From NCBI RefSeq assembly GCF_014205015.1, contig NZ_JACHMO010000001.1:3534001-3598000 (forward strand): a stretch of DNA of 64,000 nucleotides, given 5' to 3'. Each line of letters begins with the position of its first letter. Within the stretch, counting starts at the first letter, position 1. The notes under the pieces were generated by a model. The model had not been told where the DNA came from, did not search any database, and saw only the letters and a list, made by a program, of their open reading frames with translations. This document shows positions 16,969-24,884 of this stretch, piece after piece. The position numbers were made by a program, and so were the translations under genes. Source of the DNA: Saccharothrix ecbatanensis. GTDB lineage: Bacteria > Actinomycetota > Actinomycetes > Mycobacteriales > Pseudonocardiaceae.

Positions 16969-18342
16969 TCAGATGCTCTGCGCGAAGGTGAAGAAGCCGT
17001 CCGGGTCCACCCGGTCCTTGATCTTCCTCAGTCGCGGGTAGTTGACGCCGTAGTAGGCCGTGCGCCAGTCCGCTAGGTCCGGGTCCATGAAGTTCTGGAA
17101 CGCGCCGTCGGACACGTAAGGCGACAACGCGTCCCCCAGCTCCGACAGCCAGCGGAGGTTGGCCGCGACCACGGCGGGTTCGTCGGTCTCGGCCCACGAC
17201 GTGTCCATGGACAGCAGGAACATCGCGTCGCGGTGGGCGAACGCGGTGTCCGTCCGGCCGACCCGGTTGATCGCGCCGCCCCAGGAGAACAAGGCCGCGC
17301 CGCCGCCGTCCGGGCTGCCGCTGCCGGGCAGGCTGTCGACGAAGGACAGCATCGTGGCGACCGCCTCGTCGGGCAGCGGCTCGGTGACGATGTTGGTCCG
17401 CACCGCGAACGCGTCCTCGGCGGTCTCGTGCAGCAGGTCGTCCTTGGCCTGCCAGAACGTCCGGTCCGCGATGCGGGTGTGGACCGGCTGGGCGACGGCC
17501 AGGACCGGATCGAGGATCTCCCGCAGCTCGCTCGCCGGCCCGAGGTGCTGCCCGACGGCCGACACCACGGCCTCCGACCCGCCCACCTTTGCGACGCCGA
17601 TCCTGGCCGCGAACTCGTCCGGCCCTCGTCGCACGACCTCCTGCAACGCGGAGAAGACCTTCGGCGCGTCCGCGCGGTCCCACACCAGCACGTAGGTCGA
17701 GCAGTCGGCCACCGGCCTGGCCTGGAAGGTGAAGGAAACGTTGATCCCGAAGTTGCCGCCGCCACCACCGCGGCACGCCCAGAACAGGTCGGCGTTCTCG
17801 TTCGCGTCGCAGTGCAGCAGCCGCCCGTCCGCGGTCACGACCGTGGTCGCCACCAGCGCGTCCGCGGTGAGCCCGAACACGCGCGAGGTGGCGCCGCAGC
17901 CGCCGCCGAGCACGAGGCCCCCGATGCCGACCGTAGCGCTGTTGCCCAACGCGAACGCCATCTCGTGGGGCTGGATGGCGGCATAGACGTCCGCCATCCG
18001 CGCCCCGCCCGCAGTCGTCACCAACCCGGTGGACCCGTTGGCGGACACGGTGTTCATCGCGCTGAGGTCGATGACCAGGCCGGTGTTGACCGAGTGTCCC
18101 GCGTAGCTGTGCCCGCCGCTTCGCGCGACGGCGGCGACACCCGAATCGCGTGCCCACTCGATGGCGCGTCGCACGTCCTCGACGTTCGCCACGGACACGA
18201 CTCCGGCAGGAGTGGTCGCGGCGAACCGCTTGTTGAACGGCGTGCTCGCACCGCGGAACCCGGGTTCGCCCGGGCGGCGCACGCGGCCTGCCACCATGCG
18301 GTCGAGGCGCTGCCAGTCCGTTTCAGCCGGGGGCCGCACCAC
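16969..18342 (-). CDS. BBE-like FAD-dependent oxidase (PCMH type)
   Basis: A 457-residue berberine-bridge-enzyme-like oxidase. The PCMH FAD domain occupies the N-terminal half, with the covalent flavin site RSGGHSYAGHS, then LVTTAGGARMADVYAAI and GIGGLVLGGGCGATSRVFGL. The C-terminal BBE segment (YYGVNYPRLRKIKDRVDPDG) is intact. Relatives perform two-electron oxidations, often ring closures or alcohol oxidations, in biosynthesis. The gene overlaps the start of the small upstream gene's stop by one base. The substrate is unknown. Confidence 0.88.
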   Translation of the reverse strand: MVRPPAETDWQRLDRMVAGRVRRPGEPGFRGASTPFNKRFAATTPAGVVSVANVEDVRRAIEWARDSGVAAVARSGGHSYAGHSVNTGLVIDLSAMNTVSANGSTGLVTTAGGARMADVYAAIQPHEMAFALGNSATVGIGGLVLGGGCGATSRVFGLTADALVATTVVTADGRLLHCDANENADLFWACRGGGGGNFGINVSFTFQARPVADCSTYVLVWDRADAPKVFSALQEVVRRGPDEFAARIGVAKVGGSEAVVSAVGQHLGPASELREILDPVLAVAQPVHTRIADRTFWQAKDDLLHETAEDAFAVRTNIVTEPLPDEAVATMLSFVDSLPGSGSPDGGGAALFSWGGAINRVGRTDTAFAHRDAMFLLSMDTSWAETDEPAVVAANLRWLSELGDALSPYVSDGAFQNFMDPDLADWRTAYYGVNYPRLRKIKDRVDPDGFFTFAQSI

Positions 18343-18680
18343 TAGCTCACCTCATCGAGGTAGGACACGCCGGTGGCGGCGTGCGGACCGTAGCGCTCCC
18401 ACACCTCGCGCAGCCGGAGGCGGCCGTCTTCGGCCACCTCCGGCGTGTTCAGCGTGTGACCGCAGATCACCTCGCCGGTGGCGAGCACCAGCGTGTACCC
18501 CAGGTGGAGGACGCCGTCCTCCCGCCGGGTGCCCGCGACGGTCCCCCGCCGCACCTCGCCGCCCGCGAACTCGGCCCACACGACGTCGCCGTCCTGCCGG
18601 TACACGGCGACCTCGTCGACGTCGGCGCCCGCCTTGCGGAACTTCCGCCCGTTGTAGTCGATCCCGTTGTGGTCAGTCAT
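18342..18680 (-). CDS. Small beta-rich protein of the family loosely called N-acetylglutamate synthase
   Basis: A 112-residue cytoplasmic protein (YNGRKFRKAGADVDEVAVY, DGDVVWAEFAGGEVRRGTVA, then DGRLRLREVWERYG). It resembles small proteins often auto-annotated as n-acetylglutamate synthase, a label with little support. It has no GNAT signature. It overlaps the upstream cupin gene by 8 bases and the downstream oxidase by one. A role as ligand-binding or accessory protein is a guess. Confidence 0.65.
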   Translation of the reverse strand: MTDHNGIDYNGRKFRKAGADVDEVAVYRQDGDVVWAEFAGGEVRRGTVAGTRREDGVLHLGYTLVLATGEVICGHTLNTPEVAEDGRLRLREVWERYGPHAATGVSYLDEVS

Positions 18681-19089
18681 GGGACTCGGCCCGACCGGTC
18701 TCGTGCGCGACGAACTCGTCCGACATCGCGCGGTCCCACCAGATCGCGTAGTAGGAGAAATCCTTGTCGTGATTGTTGACCAGGTAGTGCTCGATCCCCG
18801 GCTTCAGGAACACCAGGTCCCCCGCCGCGAACTCGTGCGACTTGCCCTCGGCGATCACTTCGGCGTTTCCGGCCATTCCGATGAAGATTTCGTGCTCGTG
18901 GTGGGCGTGCTGCGCCGACTGGTCACCGGGACGTAACACGCACCACGCCCCTCGAAACGGCGCCGTTAGCCCGTCCCACGGGTAGAGCAGCTTCATGTCC
19001 AGTCCGTAGGCCCGCACCAGGTTCTCGTGTTCGAGCCTTCGGAAATCCACGGCCGCGGTATCCACAACAGCATGACCTTCGTCAGTCAC
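18673..19089 (-). CDS. Cupin protein, probable cupin half of a split hydrazine synthetase
   Basis: A 138-residue single-domain cupin. The metal-binding motif is QHAHHEHEIFIG with the second histidine in PGIEHYLVNN. In known hydrazine synthetases such as Spb40 (s56-p1 pathway) a cupin of this size is fused to a MetRS-like domain and rearranges an amino acid-hydroxylysine ester into an N-N product. Here a MetRS-like protein without a cupin is encoded in the same cluster (24884-26431), so a two-protein version is inferred. The GTG start at 19089 is supported by GGAG six bases upstream. First gene of its operon, with its own regulon promoter. Confidence 0.78.
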   Translation of the reverse strand: MTDEGHAVVDTAAVDFRRLEHENLVRAYGLDMKLLYPWDGLTAPFRGAWCVLRPGDQSAQHAHHEHEIFIGMAGNAEVIAEGKSHEFAAGDLVFLKPGIEHYLVNNHDKDFSYYAIWWDRAMSDEFVAHETGRAESHD

Positions 19090-19133
19090 ATCGCACTCCG
19101 ATCCGCGTGCTTTCCCGTCTGACGTTCGGGTCG

Positions 19134-19192
19134 AGGCTATCCGCGGCACACTTCCCGGCGATAGGGGAACGATTCCCGACCAGCGGTGAATC
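19134..19192 (-). promoter_or_regulatory. Regulon promoter 2 (cupin operon)
   Basis: Plus-strand reading: AGGCTA (19134-19139, -10 box TAGCCT on the minus strand), TTCCCGGC (19152-19159), ATTCCCG, then GCGGTGAATC (19183-19192). The far end touches the stop codon of the LuxR-type gene. Order and spacing match the other two copies within one or two bases. Confidence 0.65.
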
Positions 19193-19937
19193 AGCCGCGC
19201 CCGAGGCCCACGTCCCGGGCCAGGACTATCGCCTGCGCGCGGTCGGCCACTCCGAGTTTGCCGAAGATCGAGGAAACGCGGTTGCTGACGGTCTTGGGGG
19301 ACAGCCCGAGATCAGCGGCGATGACCGCGTTCGACCTGCCCGCCGCGATGCCGTCGAGCACATCGCGCTCCCTGGCCGTCAGCTCGGGAAACGGGTACGG
19401 CTCCTGTTCCGAGTCCTGGCGCACGAGGGAGCCGAACCGGCGGGCGATCGCTCTGCCGACGATCATCTCGCCTGCCGCGACGACCCGCACGCCGCGAACG
19501 ATCTGAGCCTGATCGGTGTCCCTGACCAGATATCCGCGCACACCGGCCTGGATCGCGGCCGTGACCACCGCGTCGTCATCGACCGCGCTCAGCACGAGAA
19601 TCCCGGTTTCCGGCGCGACCCGGAGCACGCCGCTTATCACGTCCACGGGTGAGGTTCTGCCGAGTTGCGGATCTATGACCAGCACGTCCGGCGTACGCCG
19701 CGCGACTTCGGCGATGGTCGTGTTCGCGGTGGCCGTCTCACCGACCACGGTGATCCCGTCGGCGGATTCGAGCGCGGACCGAACCCAGTGGCGGACCGCC
19801 GGCTGGATGTCGGCGATCAACACGGTCAGGACGGCGGGGTCCCCGCTTTTCTCGCCTGCGTCGAGCCCGGGCGGCAGGTTCGCCGCACGTCGCCGGTCGC
19901 GGTACTCGGGCTGCCATTGAAGCGTGGAACCGTTCAC
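19191..19937 (-). CDS. LuxR/NarL-family response regulator
   Basis: A 248-residue two-domain response regulator. The receiver domain (about residues 35-150) contains the phosphoacceptor Asp in VLVIDPQLGRTSP. The C-terminal NarL-type HTH reads LTARERDVLDGIAAGRSNAV then LSPKTVSNRVSSIFGKLGV. The GTG start at 19937 is chosen because AGGAGG sits five bases upstream. No histidine kinase is nearby, so it is an orphan or is driven by a distant kinase. It lies directly upstream of the cupin operon and is a candidate to bind the shared motif (inference). Confidence 0.88.
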   Translation of the reverse strand: MNGSTLQWQPEYRDRRRAANLPPGLDAGEKSGDPAVLTVLIADIQPAVRHWVRSALESADGITVVGETATANTTIAEVARRTPDVLVIDPQLGRTSPVDVISGVLRVAPETGILVLSAVDDDAVVTAAIQAGVRGYLVRDTDQAQIVRGVRVVAAGEMIVGRAIARRFGSLVRQDSEQEPYPFPELTARERDVLDGIAAGRSNAVIAADLGLSPKTVSNRVSSIFGKLGVADRAQAIVLARDVGLGRG

Positions 19938-20093
19938 CTTGTCCTCCTGTATTCCTGGCACGGCGAAGCCATTCCTGAATTCCGGTGTGTCGCACACGAT
20001 GCTCCGTCGAGAAACCGGGTTGTGTCACTCCGGAACTCTGGGAAATCCGGCTGCCGGTACGATGCGCGTCGGTCCAGACCCGACGCCACTACC

Positions 20094-20138
20094 CCGAACG
20101 ATCCCGAACGCATCGGCCAGGTGTTCGGGATCGTTCGG
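20094..20138. promoter_or_regulatory. 16-bp perfect inverted repeat between divergent regulators
   Basis: CCGAACGATCCCGAAC (20094-20109), a 13-base spacer, and its exact reverse complement (20123-20138). It lies in the 351-base gap between the LuxR-type gene and the STAND regulator. It could be an operator for either promoter or a leader hairpin of the STAND gene. No ORF is supported in the rest of the gap. Confidence 0.6.
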
Positions 20139-20288
20139 ACTTGGCCGTCCTCCTTCAGCGCGGCGGTGGGCAGGCACAGGCACTCTTGCCGAAGCCGGCA
20201 GCAAATGGTGGAGCCGTCCGCACGCTGTCGATTGATACGGTGCGCGCTTGACCGTCACTTCCAATTGTGAACGTGAGGAGGCCGCACG

Positions 20289-22496
20289 TTGGATCACTTA
20301 CCGATCCGCCCCGAGCTGACCCGATCGGATCTCCCGCCTGCTCCGGATGCCGTATCCACACTGCGCGAACTGAGCAGTCGGCTGCGGGACCTGAGAGCGT
20401 GGGCGGGCAATCCGTCGTTCACCCGGGTGGTCGCCGAGATCGCCGCCGTCCGGGCAGCACGGGGGGTGCCCGTCGAGGACCGGCGGCCCGGCCGGGTGAC
20501 GGTCTACGAGTGCTTCCAACTCGGCCGCAAGCGCATCGATGTCGAACTGCTCGTCGATATCGTTGCCGCGCTCGGCGTCGACGGCACCGGCCAGGCGAGG
20601 TGGCGCCGCGCGCACCGCGTCGCCTCCGGCCCGAGACCGGCCCCGGCCCCGGTCGCAGTCGCAGCCGCAGCCGCGGACATCCGGCCGGATTCCCAAGCCC
20701 GCGCGGTCGCCGCACTGCTCACCGCGATCGGCACCAGCGGTCGGCGAGTGGTCAACGTGGTCGGACCGGTGGGCATCGGCAAGTCCCAGGTGCTCTCCGC
20801 ACTGCCCGTTGAAGCGGTGATGGTCGACCTGGCCGACTCGGAGTCCGCACTCGACACCGCAGTGCTCGACGCGCGCGAGTTCGTCCTGGTCGACAACGCC
20901 GATGCACCGGCCGCGCTGGACGCCGTGTGCGCCGCCGTGGAGCGCTACGGCGATGTCCGGTTCGTCGTGGCCACCCGAAGACCACTGTCCGGACGATCTC
21001 AGACGCCGATCGCGCTGCTGAACGAACTCGTGATCGTGCCGGTGCACCCTTGGGAGGACACCGAAGTCGACGCGTTGGCCTACAGGGCCGGGCTCGACGG
21101 GCAGCACCAGCGCGCTGCTGTCGTGCGCATGGCGGGCGGCGTGCCGCTGCTCGCCGACCGGCTGTGCCGCGCCATCCACCGAGGTGTGCAGCTCGACACT
21201 CCCGGGGCGCTGGCCGATCTCGCCGTCGAGGAAGTGACCGCCAGACTGCGCCGCGAGCGGCCGCACGCCGACGACCTCACCTCGCTGACCACGCTGGCCA
21301 GTTGCGGCCAGGCCGACGAGGAACTGCTCACCCCAGCGGGGTTCGCCGACCTCGCCGAGATCAGCCTGGTGTGCGCGGACACGGAAGGCCTCATGCTCCG
21401 CGAGCCGTACCGAACGCTGTTCGACAGCGTGCACCGCTGGCGCAGACCACTCAGCCACCGCCGTTCGGTGGCCCGCGCGATGGCCCACCACCGCGCGGTC
21501 CTCACCGACTCCGTCGACCCCGACCAGTGCTCTCGGCGCACGGAACAGGCCCTGTGGCTCACCGGCGACCCGACGATCCGCGAGACGCTGTTCCCGAGCA
21601 GGGAGCAGCCGGTCGTGGTCCGCTCGTCCGCGGACTCCGACGCCGACGACATAGGCCGCCTGGTGCACCGCTGGGCGCGTCGAGGCGAGATGGACGTCCG
21701 CAGCAGCGAGCGCTTGCTGAACCCCCTGTTCGCGGACACGCCGGACGGCTTCCGCATCGCGACCGACCAGGACGGTCGAATCCTCGGCGCCATCACGTCC
21801 ATCCCGATCGCCTCCCGCAACCACCACCTCGTCGAGCCGCTGCTGGAGGGCCACACCCCGGGTGTGACCGACCAGGGCGGCCTGCTGGTCGGCATGTCCA
21901 TCGCCCGCGACAACGCGGCCCAGGCCGCGCTCATGCGCGACGTGCTCGTGCGCGGCGTCCGCGCGGGTCTGGTGGTTGTGGCCACCCAGTGGCCTGCCTA
22001 CCAGCGGCTGGTGCGCCGGCTCGACTTCACCTACCTCGGCACGACGCGGGAGGACGTGTTCCACTGCGGTCGGCAGGTCCAGGTCCACACGCTGCGCCTC
22101 GTGCCCGACGAGATCGCCCAGTGGGTCAGCCGCCTGTCGCGCCGGGGGATGCCGCTCGGCGACCTCGGCAGGCGCGCCCGGCTGGTCGACCAGCTCCGCC
22201 ACGCCTACGAGCATTGGCACACTCCCTCACTGCTGTCGACCAGCCCTCTGCTCGCACACCCGGCCACTCCCACGGTGTCCGCCCTGCGCGCCGTGCTGTC
22301 GGAAGTGGCCCAGCGCCTCGCCGCCGACGCGGACCCGGTTCGAGCGACGGGCGGCCGGGCACTGCTGGACGCCTACCTCTCCCGCGCCGGAGCGGTCCGC
22401 CACGACGCGGGGTCCGCCCACCCACGACCCGGCGCCGCGGTCCTCGGCCAGGCGATCACCGACGTCGCCGAGTTCTTCTGGCCCGCACAACGCTGA
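20289..22496 (+). CDS. HTH-STAND-GNAT-like regulator with TTG start and TTA codon
   Basis: A 735-residue putative cluster regulator. The N-terminus resembles an HTH (GRKRIDVELLVDIVAALG at about 80-100). A P-loop GPVGIGKSQ and a Walker B-like EFVLVDNADAP indicate a STAND-type NTPase. The C-terminal third (DQDGRILGAITSIPIA, then GGLLVGMSIARDNAAQ and YQRLVRRLDFTYLG) looks like a GNAT fold. TTG is chosen as start because AGGAGG stands seven bases upstream. Codon 4 is TTA (20298-20300), a rare codon that usually makes translation depend on the bldA tRNA. It is the only plus-strand gene of the cluster. Confidence 0.72.
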   Translation: MDHLPIRPELTRSDLPPAPDAVSTLRELSSRLRDLRAWAGNPSFTRVVAEIAAVRAARGVPVEDRRPGRVTVYECFQLGRKRIDVELLVDIVAALGVDGTGQARWRRAHRVASGPRPAPAPVAVAAAAADIRPDSQARAVAALLTAIGTSGRRVVNVVGPVGIGKSQVLSALPVEAVMVDLADSESALDTAVLDAREFVLVDNADAPAALDAVCAAVERYGDVRFVVATRRPLSGRSQTPIALLNELVIVPVHPWEDTEVDALAYRAGLDGQHQRAAVVRMAGGVPLLADRLCRAIHRGVQLDTPGALADLAVEEVTARLRRERPHADDLTSLTTLASCGQADEELLTPAGFADLAEISLVCADTEGLMLREPYRTLFDSVHRWRRPLSHRRSVARAMAHHRAVLTDSVDPDQCSRRTEQALWLTGDPTIRETLFPSREQPVVVRSSADSDADDIGRLVHRWARRGEMDVRSSERLLNPLFADTPDGFRIATDQDGRILGAITSIPIASRNHHLVEPLLEGHTPGVTDQGGLLVGMSIARDNAAQAALMRDVLVRGVRAGLVVVATQWPAYQRLVRRLDFTYLGTTREDVFHCGRQVQVHTLRLVPDEIAQWVSRLSRRGMPLGDLGRRARLVDQLRHAYEHWHTPSLLSTSPLLAHPATPTVSALRAVLSEVAQRLAADADPVRATGGRALLDAYLSRAGAVRHDAGSAHPRPGAAVLGQAITDVAEFFWPAQR

Positions 22497-22516
22497 CCCC
22501 GGCCGTCGCCACCACG

Positions 22517-23824
22517 TCAGCGCCGGACCGCGCGGACGATGCCCGCCACGGCCGCCACTGCCGCGGTGGCGGCAAGGCCCTGGAGGACGCGGTGTTGCCG
22601 GGTCGCCCGGTGCAGGGCCCGGGCGTACGGGATGGTGGTGTTGGTGATCATGGCGTGCAGGGACACCCAGCGGTCGTTCAGGAGCCTCCCCAGCAGGGCG
22701 TCGCAGGCCCGCTCCAGACGGACCGCCGGGGAGCGCACCGTGTCGCGCAGCTCGGCGAAGTTGCGGTGGGACATGGTGGCCAGGGCGTCGGTGTTCGGCT
22801 TGCGGCGCTCGCTGTACCTCGTCAGAGCCGCCGAGGTGTCGGTGGGGTGGTGGGCCAGGCTGTCCGCCAGCTCCAGCGCGTCCTCCAAGGCCGAGTTCAT
22901 GCCCTGGGCCAGGAACGGGTAGACCGCGTGGCAGGCGTCGCCGATCAGCACCACCTTGCCCTCGTGGCTCCACGGGGCGGTGCTGATGGTCACGAGGTCG
23001 AACGTGGGCCGCCGCAGGAAGGTCTCGCCCAGGTCGGGGACCAAGGGCACGACGTCGGGGAAGTGGGTGCGGAACAGGGACTCCACGTCCTCGACCGTCC
23101 GCAGCGAGTCGAAGCCGTGCTCTCCGTGGAACGGCAGGACACAGGAGCAGGTGAAGGAGCCGTCGAGGTTGGGGTGGGCGAACATCATGATGTCGCCGCG
23201 GGGCCAGAGGTGGAACACGTCGTCGGCCATCCGGTGGCTGCCGTCCTCGGCCGCCGGGATGTGCAGTTCCCGCCAGCCCCACTCCAGGTAGCTCTGGGAG
23301 AACTCCGCGCGTCGGTCGTGGTGCATGTGCCTGCGCACCACCGAGAACGCGCCGTCCGCACCCACCACGACATCCGACTTCACCACGAGCGACTGCCCGT
23401 TCGGGTCGATGAAGGACGCCGAAGGCAGGTCGCGGTCCACGCCCGTGCAGCGCGTGTCGAACACGAACCGGACGGTCGGCTCCCGGCAGGCCGCGTCGAC
23501 CAGCAGCGCACTCAGGTCCCGCCGCTGGATGGCCAGGATGCCGCCGTCGCCGTAGGCCGAGAACCGCAGACCACCGTCGGTGTTGTGCAGCAGTCGACCA
23601 CGCATCGGCACGACGAACCGCATCACCTCCTCCGACAGCCCCAGGCGGCCCAGTGCCGACAGGCCCCGCCTCGACAGCCCGAGGTTCATCGACGAGGCCG
23701 TGCTGTCGGTCGCCCTCGGGTCCGGTCTGCGGTCGAACACCGTCACCGCATGGCCCTGCCTGCCCAAGGAGAGTGCCAGGAATGCTCCCGCCATACCCGC
23801 ACCCACAACAGTTATCTCCATCAT
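22517..23824 (-). CDS. Kynurenine 3-monooxygenase-like FAD hydroxylase
   Basis: A group A flavoprotein monooxygenase of about 435 residues. The Rossmann motif is VVGAGMAGAFLALSLGRQG, followed by the KMO-like SSMNLGLSRRGLSALGRLGL, the substrate-domain segment HLWPRGDIMMFAHPNLDGSF and the second FAD motif IGDACHAVYPFLAQGMNSA. The C-terminus is hydrophobic (AATAAVAAVAGIV), as in KMO, suggesting membrane contact. Tandem ATGs (23824, 23821) follow GGGAG; an ATG at 23857 is also in frame. Last gene of the N-hydroxylase/MetRS/FAD operon. Whether the substrate is kynurenine or a hydrazine intermediate is unknown. Confidence 0.85.
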   Translation of the reverse strand: MMEITVVGAGMAGAFLALSLGRQGHAVTVFDRRPDPRATDSTASSMNLGLSRRGLSALGRLGLSEEVMRFVVPMRGRLLHNTDGGLRFSAYGDGGILAIQRRDLSALLVDAACREPTVRFVFDTRCTGVDRDLPSASFIDPNGQSLVVKSDVVVGADGAFSVVRRHMHHDRRAEFSQSYLEWGWRELHIPAAEDGSHRMADDVFHLWPRGDIMMFAHPNLDGSFTCSCVLPFHGEHGFDSLRTVEDVESLFRTHFPDVVPLVPDLGETFLRRPTFDLVTISTAPWSHEGKVVLIGDACHAVYPFLAQGMNSALEDALELADSLAHHPTDTSAALTRYSERRKPNTDALATMSHRNFAELRDTVRSPAVRLERACDALLGRLLNDRWVSLHAMITNTTIPYARALHRATRQHRVLQGLAATAAVAAVAGIVRAVRR

Positions 23825-23849
23825 GGACTCCCAGCCATCGACTCGTCGT

Positions 23850-24884
23850 TCACGCATCGACCTTCATGACAGCGCCGAGGACTTCCTTCGCGACAAGCGG
23901 TGCGGAGCTGAACCCGCTTCCACCGCAGGCGGGGCGGGACCAGACCGACGGGCGGACCCTGGCGAGCACCGGGCCCGCGGTGACGGGATCGGACGCGTAG
24001 TGGCAGTCCCGCGCCGCCACCACGGTGTACTCCGCGAGATCGGCGAGGATCGGCTCGGCGAGCAGCCGGTCGACCCACGGTGCGGTATCCGGGTCCTCGG
24101 TCGTCGCGACCTCCCGGCACACCACGTCCGAGCTGATCTTGAGCAGCGTGCCGTCCCCCGGTGGCAGCAGCCAGGCCCGACGGTCGGCGCCGATCCGGCC
24201 CACCCCTGGTGCCGACGCCCACCAGCGCTCCAGGCGCTTGGGAGGGCGCAGGTAGACCATGGTCTGGCGGTGCAGCACGACGGGCGGCCCCACCAGGTCG
24301 GTGCTCCACGGTCCCGCCGCGACCAGCACGACGTCCGCGGCGTGCGCGGTGCCGTCGGCCAGCATCACCCGGTTGTCGTCCACGCCCGCGACAGGGCATC
24401 CCGGCCGCAGTTCGACCATGGGGTGTTCGGCCAGCCACGCGGAGGCCGCGCGCAGGAACCGGTCGGCCAGCAGCACACCCGCGAGCGGGTCGAGTGCTCC
24501 GCTCGTCCCAGCCGGGAGCACCACAGGCGGCAGGTCTCGCGGCGCGACGGCGGCTGTGGGCAGCCCCGCCGCGGCAGCGGTGCTCAGGGTCAGGTCGAGC
24601 TCGTCCGGGGTGCACGCGGTGACGACGCCGACCGGCCTGAAGATACTGGTCCGCAGCAGCGACTCCAGCTCCGACCAGCGGCGGCGGGACTCGGCCGAGC
24701 GCCGGGTGGCGTCGGGATCGCCGGGGTGCAGCACGCGCAGTGCCCGGTGCTGGTCGGAGGATGTCGACGCCGGGTTCGGGATGCGACCGCGGTCGAGCAC
24801 GGTCACGCGATGGCCGGCACGCGCGAAGCCGATCGCGGTCACCAGCCCGGTGACACCCGCGCCGACGACGGCGATCGAGGCCAT
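23850..24884 (-). CDS. FAD amine/amino-acid oxidase, probable hydrazine-releasing enzyme
   Basis: A 344-residue D-amino-acid oxidase/glycine oxidase-family flavoprotein. It has the dinucleotide motif VVGAGVTGLVTAIGFARAG, a central LRPGCPVAGVDDNRVML and the C-terminal GGSGFSSAPLVAKEVLG. In the s56-p1 and triacsin pathways a homologue (Spb39 type) oxidatively cleaves N6-(carboxymethylamino)lysine to hydrazinoacetic acid. The same job is inferred here from its position: its ATG shares one base with the stop of the MetRS-like gene. Confidence 0.83.
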   Translation of the reverse strand: MASIAVVGAGVTGLVTAIGFARAGHRVTVLDRGRIPNPASTSSDQHRALRVLHPGDPDATRRSAESRRRWSELESLLRTSIFRPVGVVTACTPDELDLTLSTAAAAGLPTAAVAPRDLPPVVLPAGTSGALDPLAGVLLADRFLRAASAWLAEHPMVELRPGCPVAGVDDNRVMLADGTAHAADVVLVAAGPWSTDLVGPPVVLHRQTMVYLRPPKRLERWWASAPGVGRIGADRRAWLLPPGDGTLLKISSDVVCREVATTEDPDTAPWVDRLLAEPILADLAEYTVVAARDCHYASDPVTAGPVLARVRPSVWSRPACGGSGFSSAPLVAKEVLGAVMKVDA

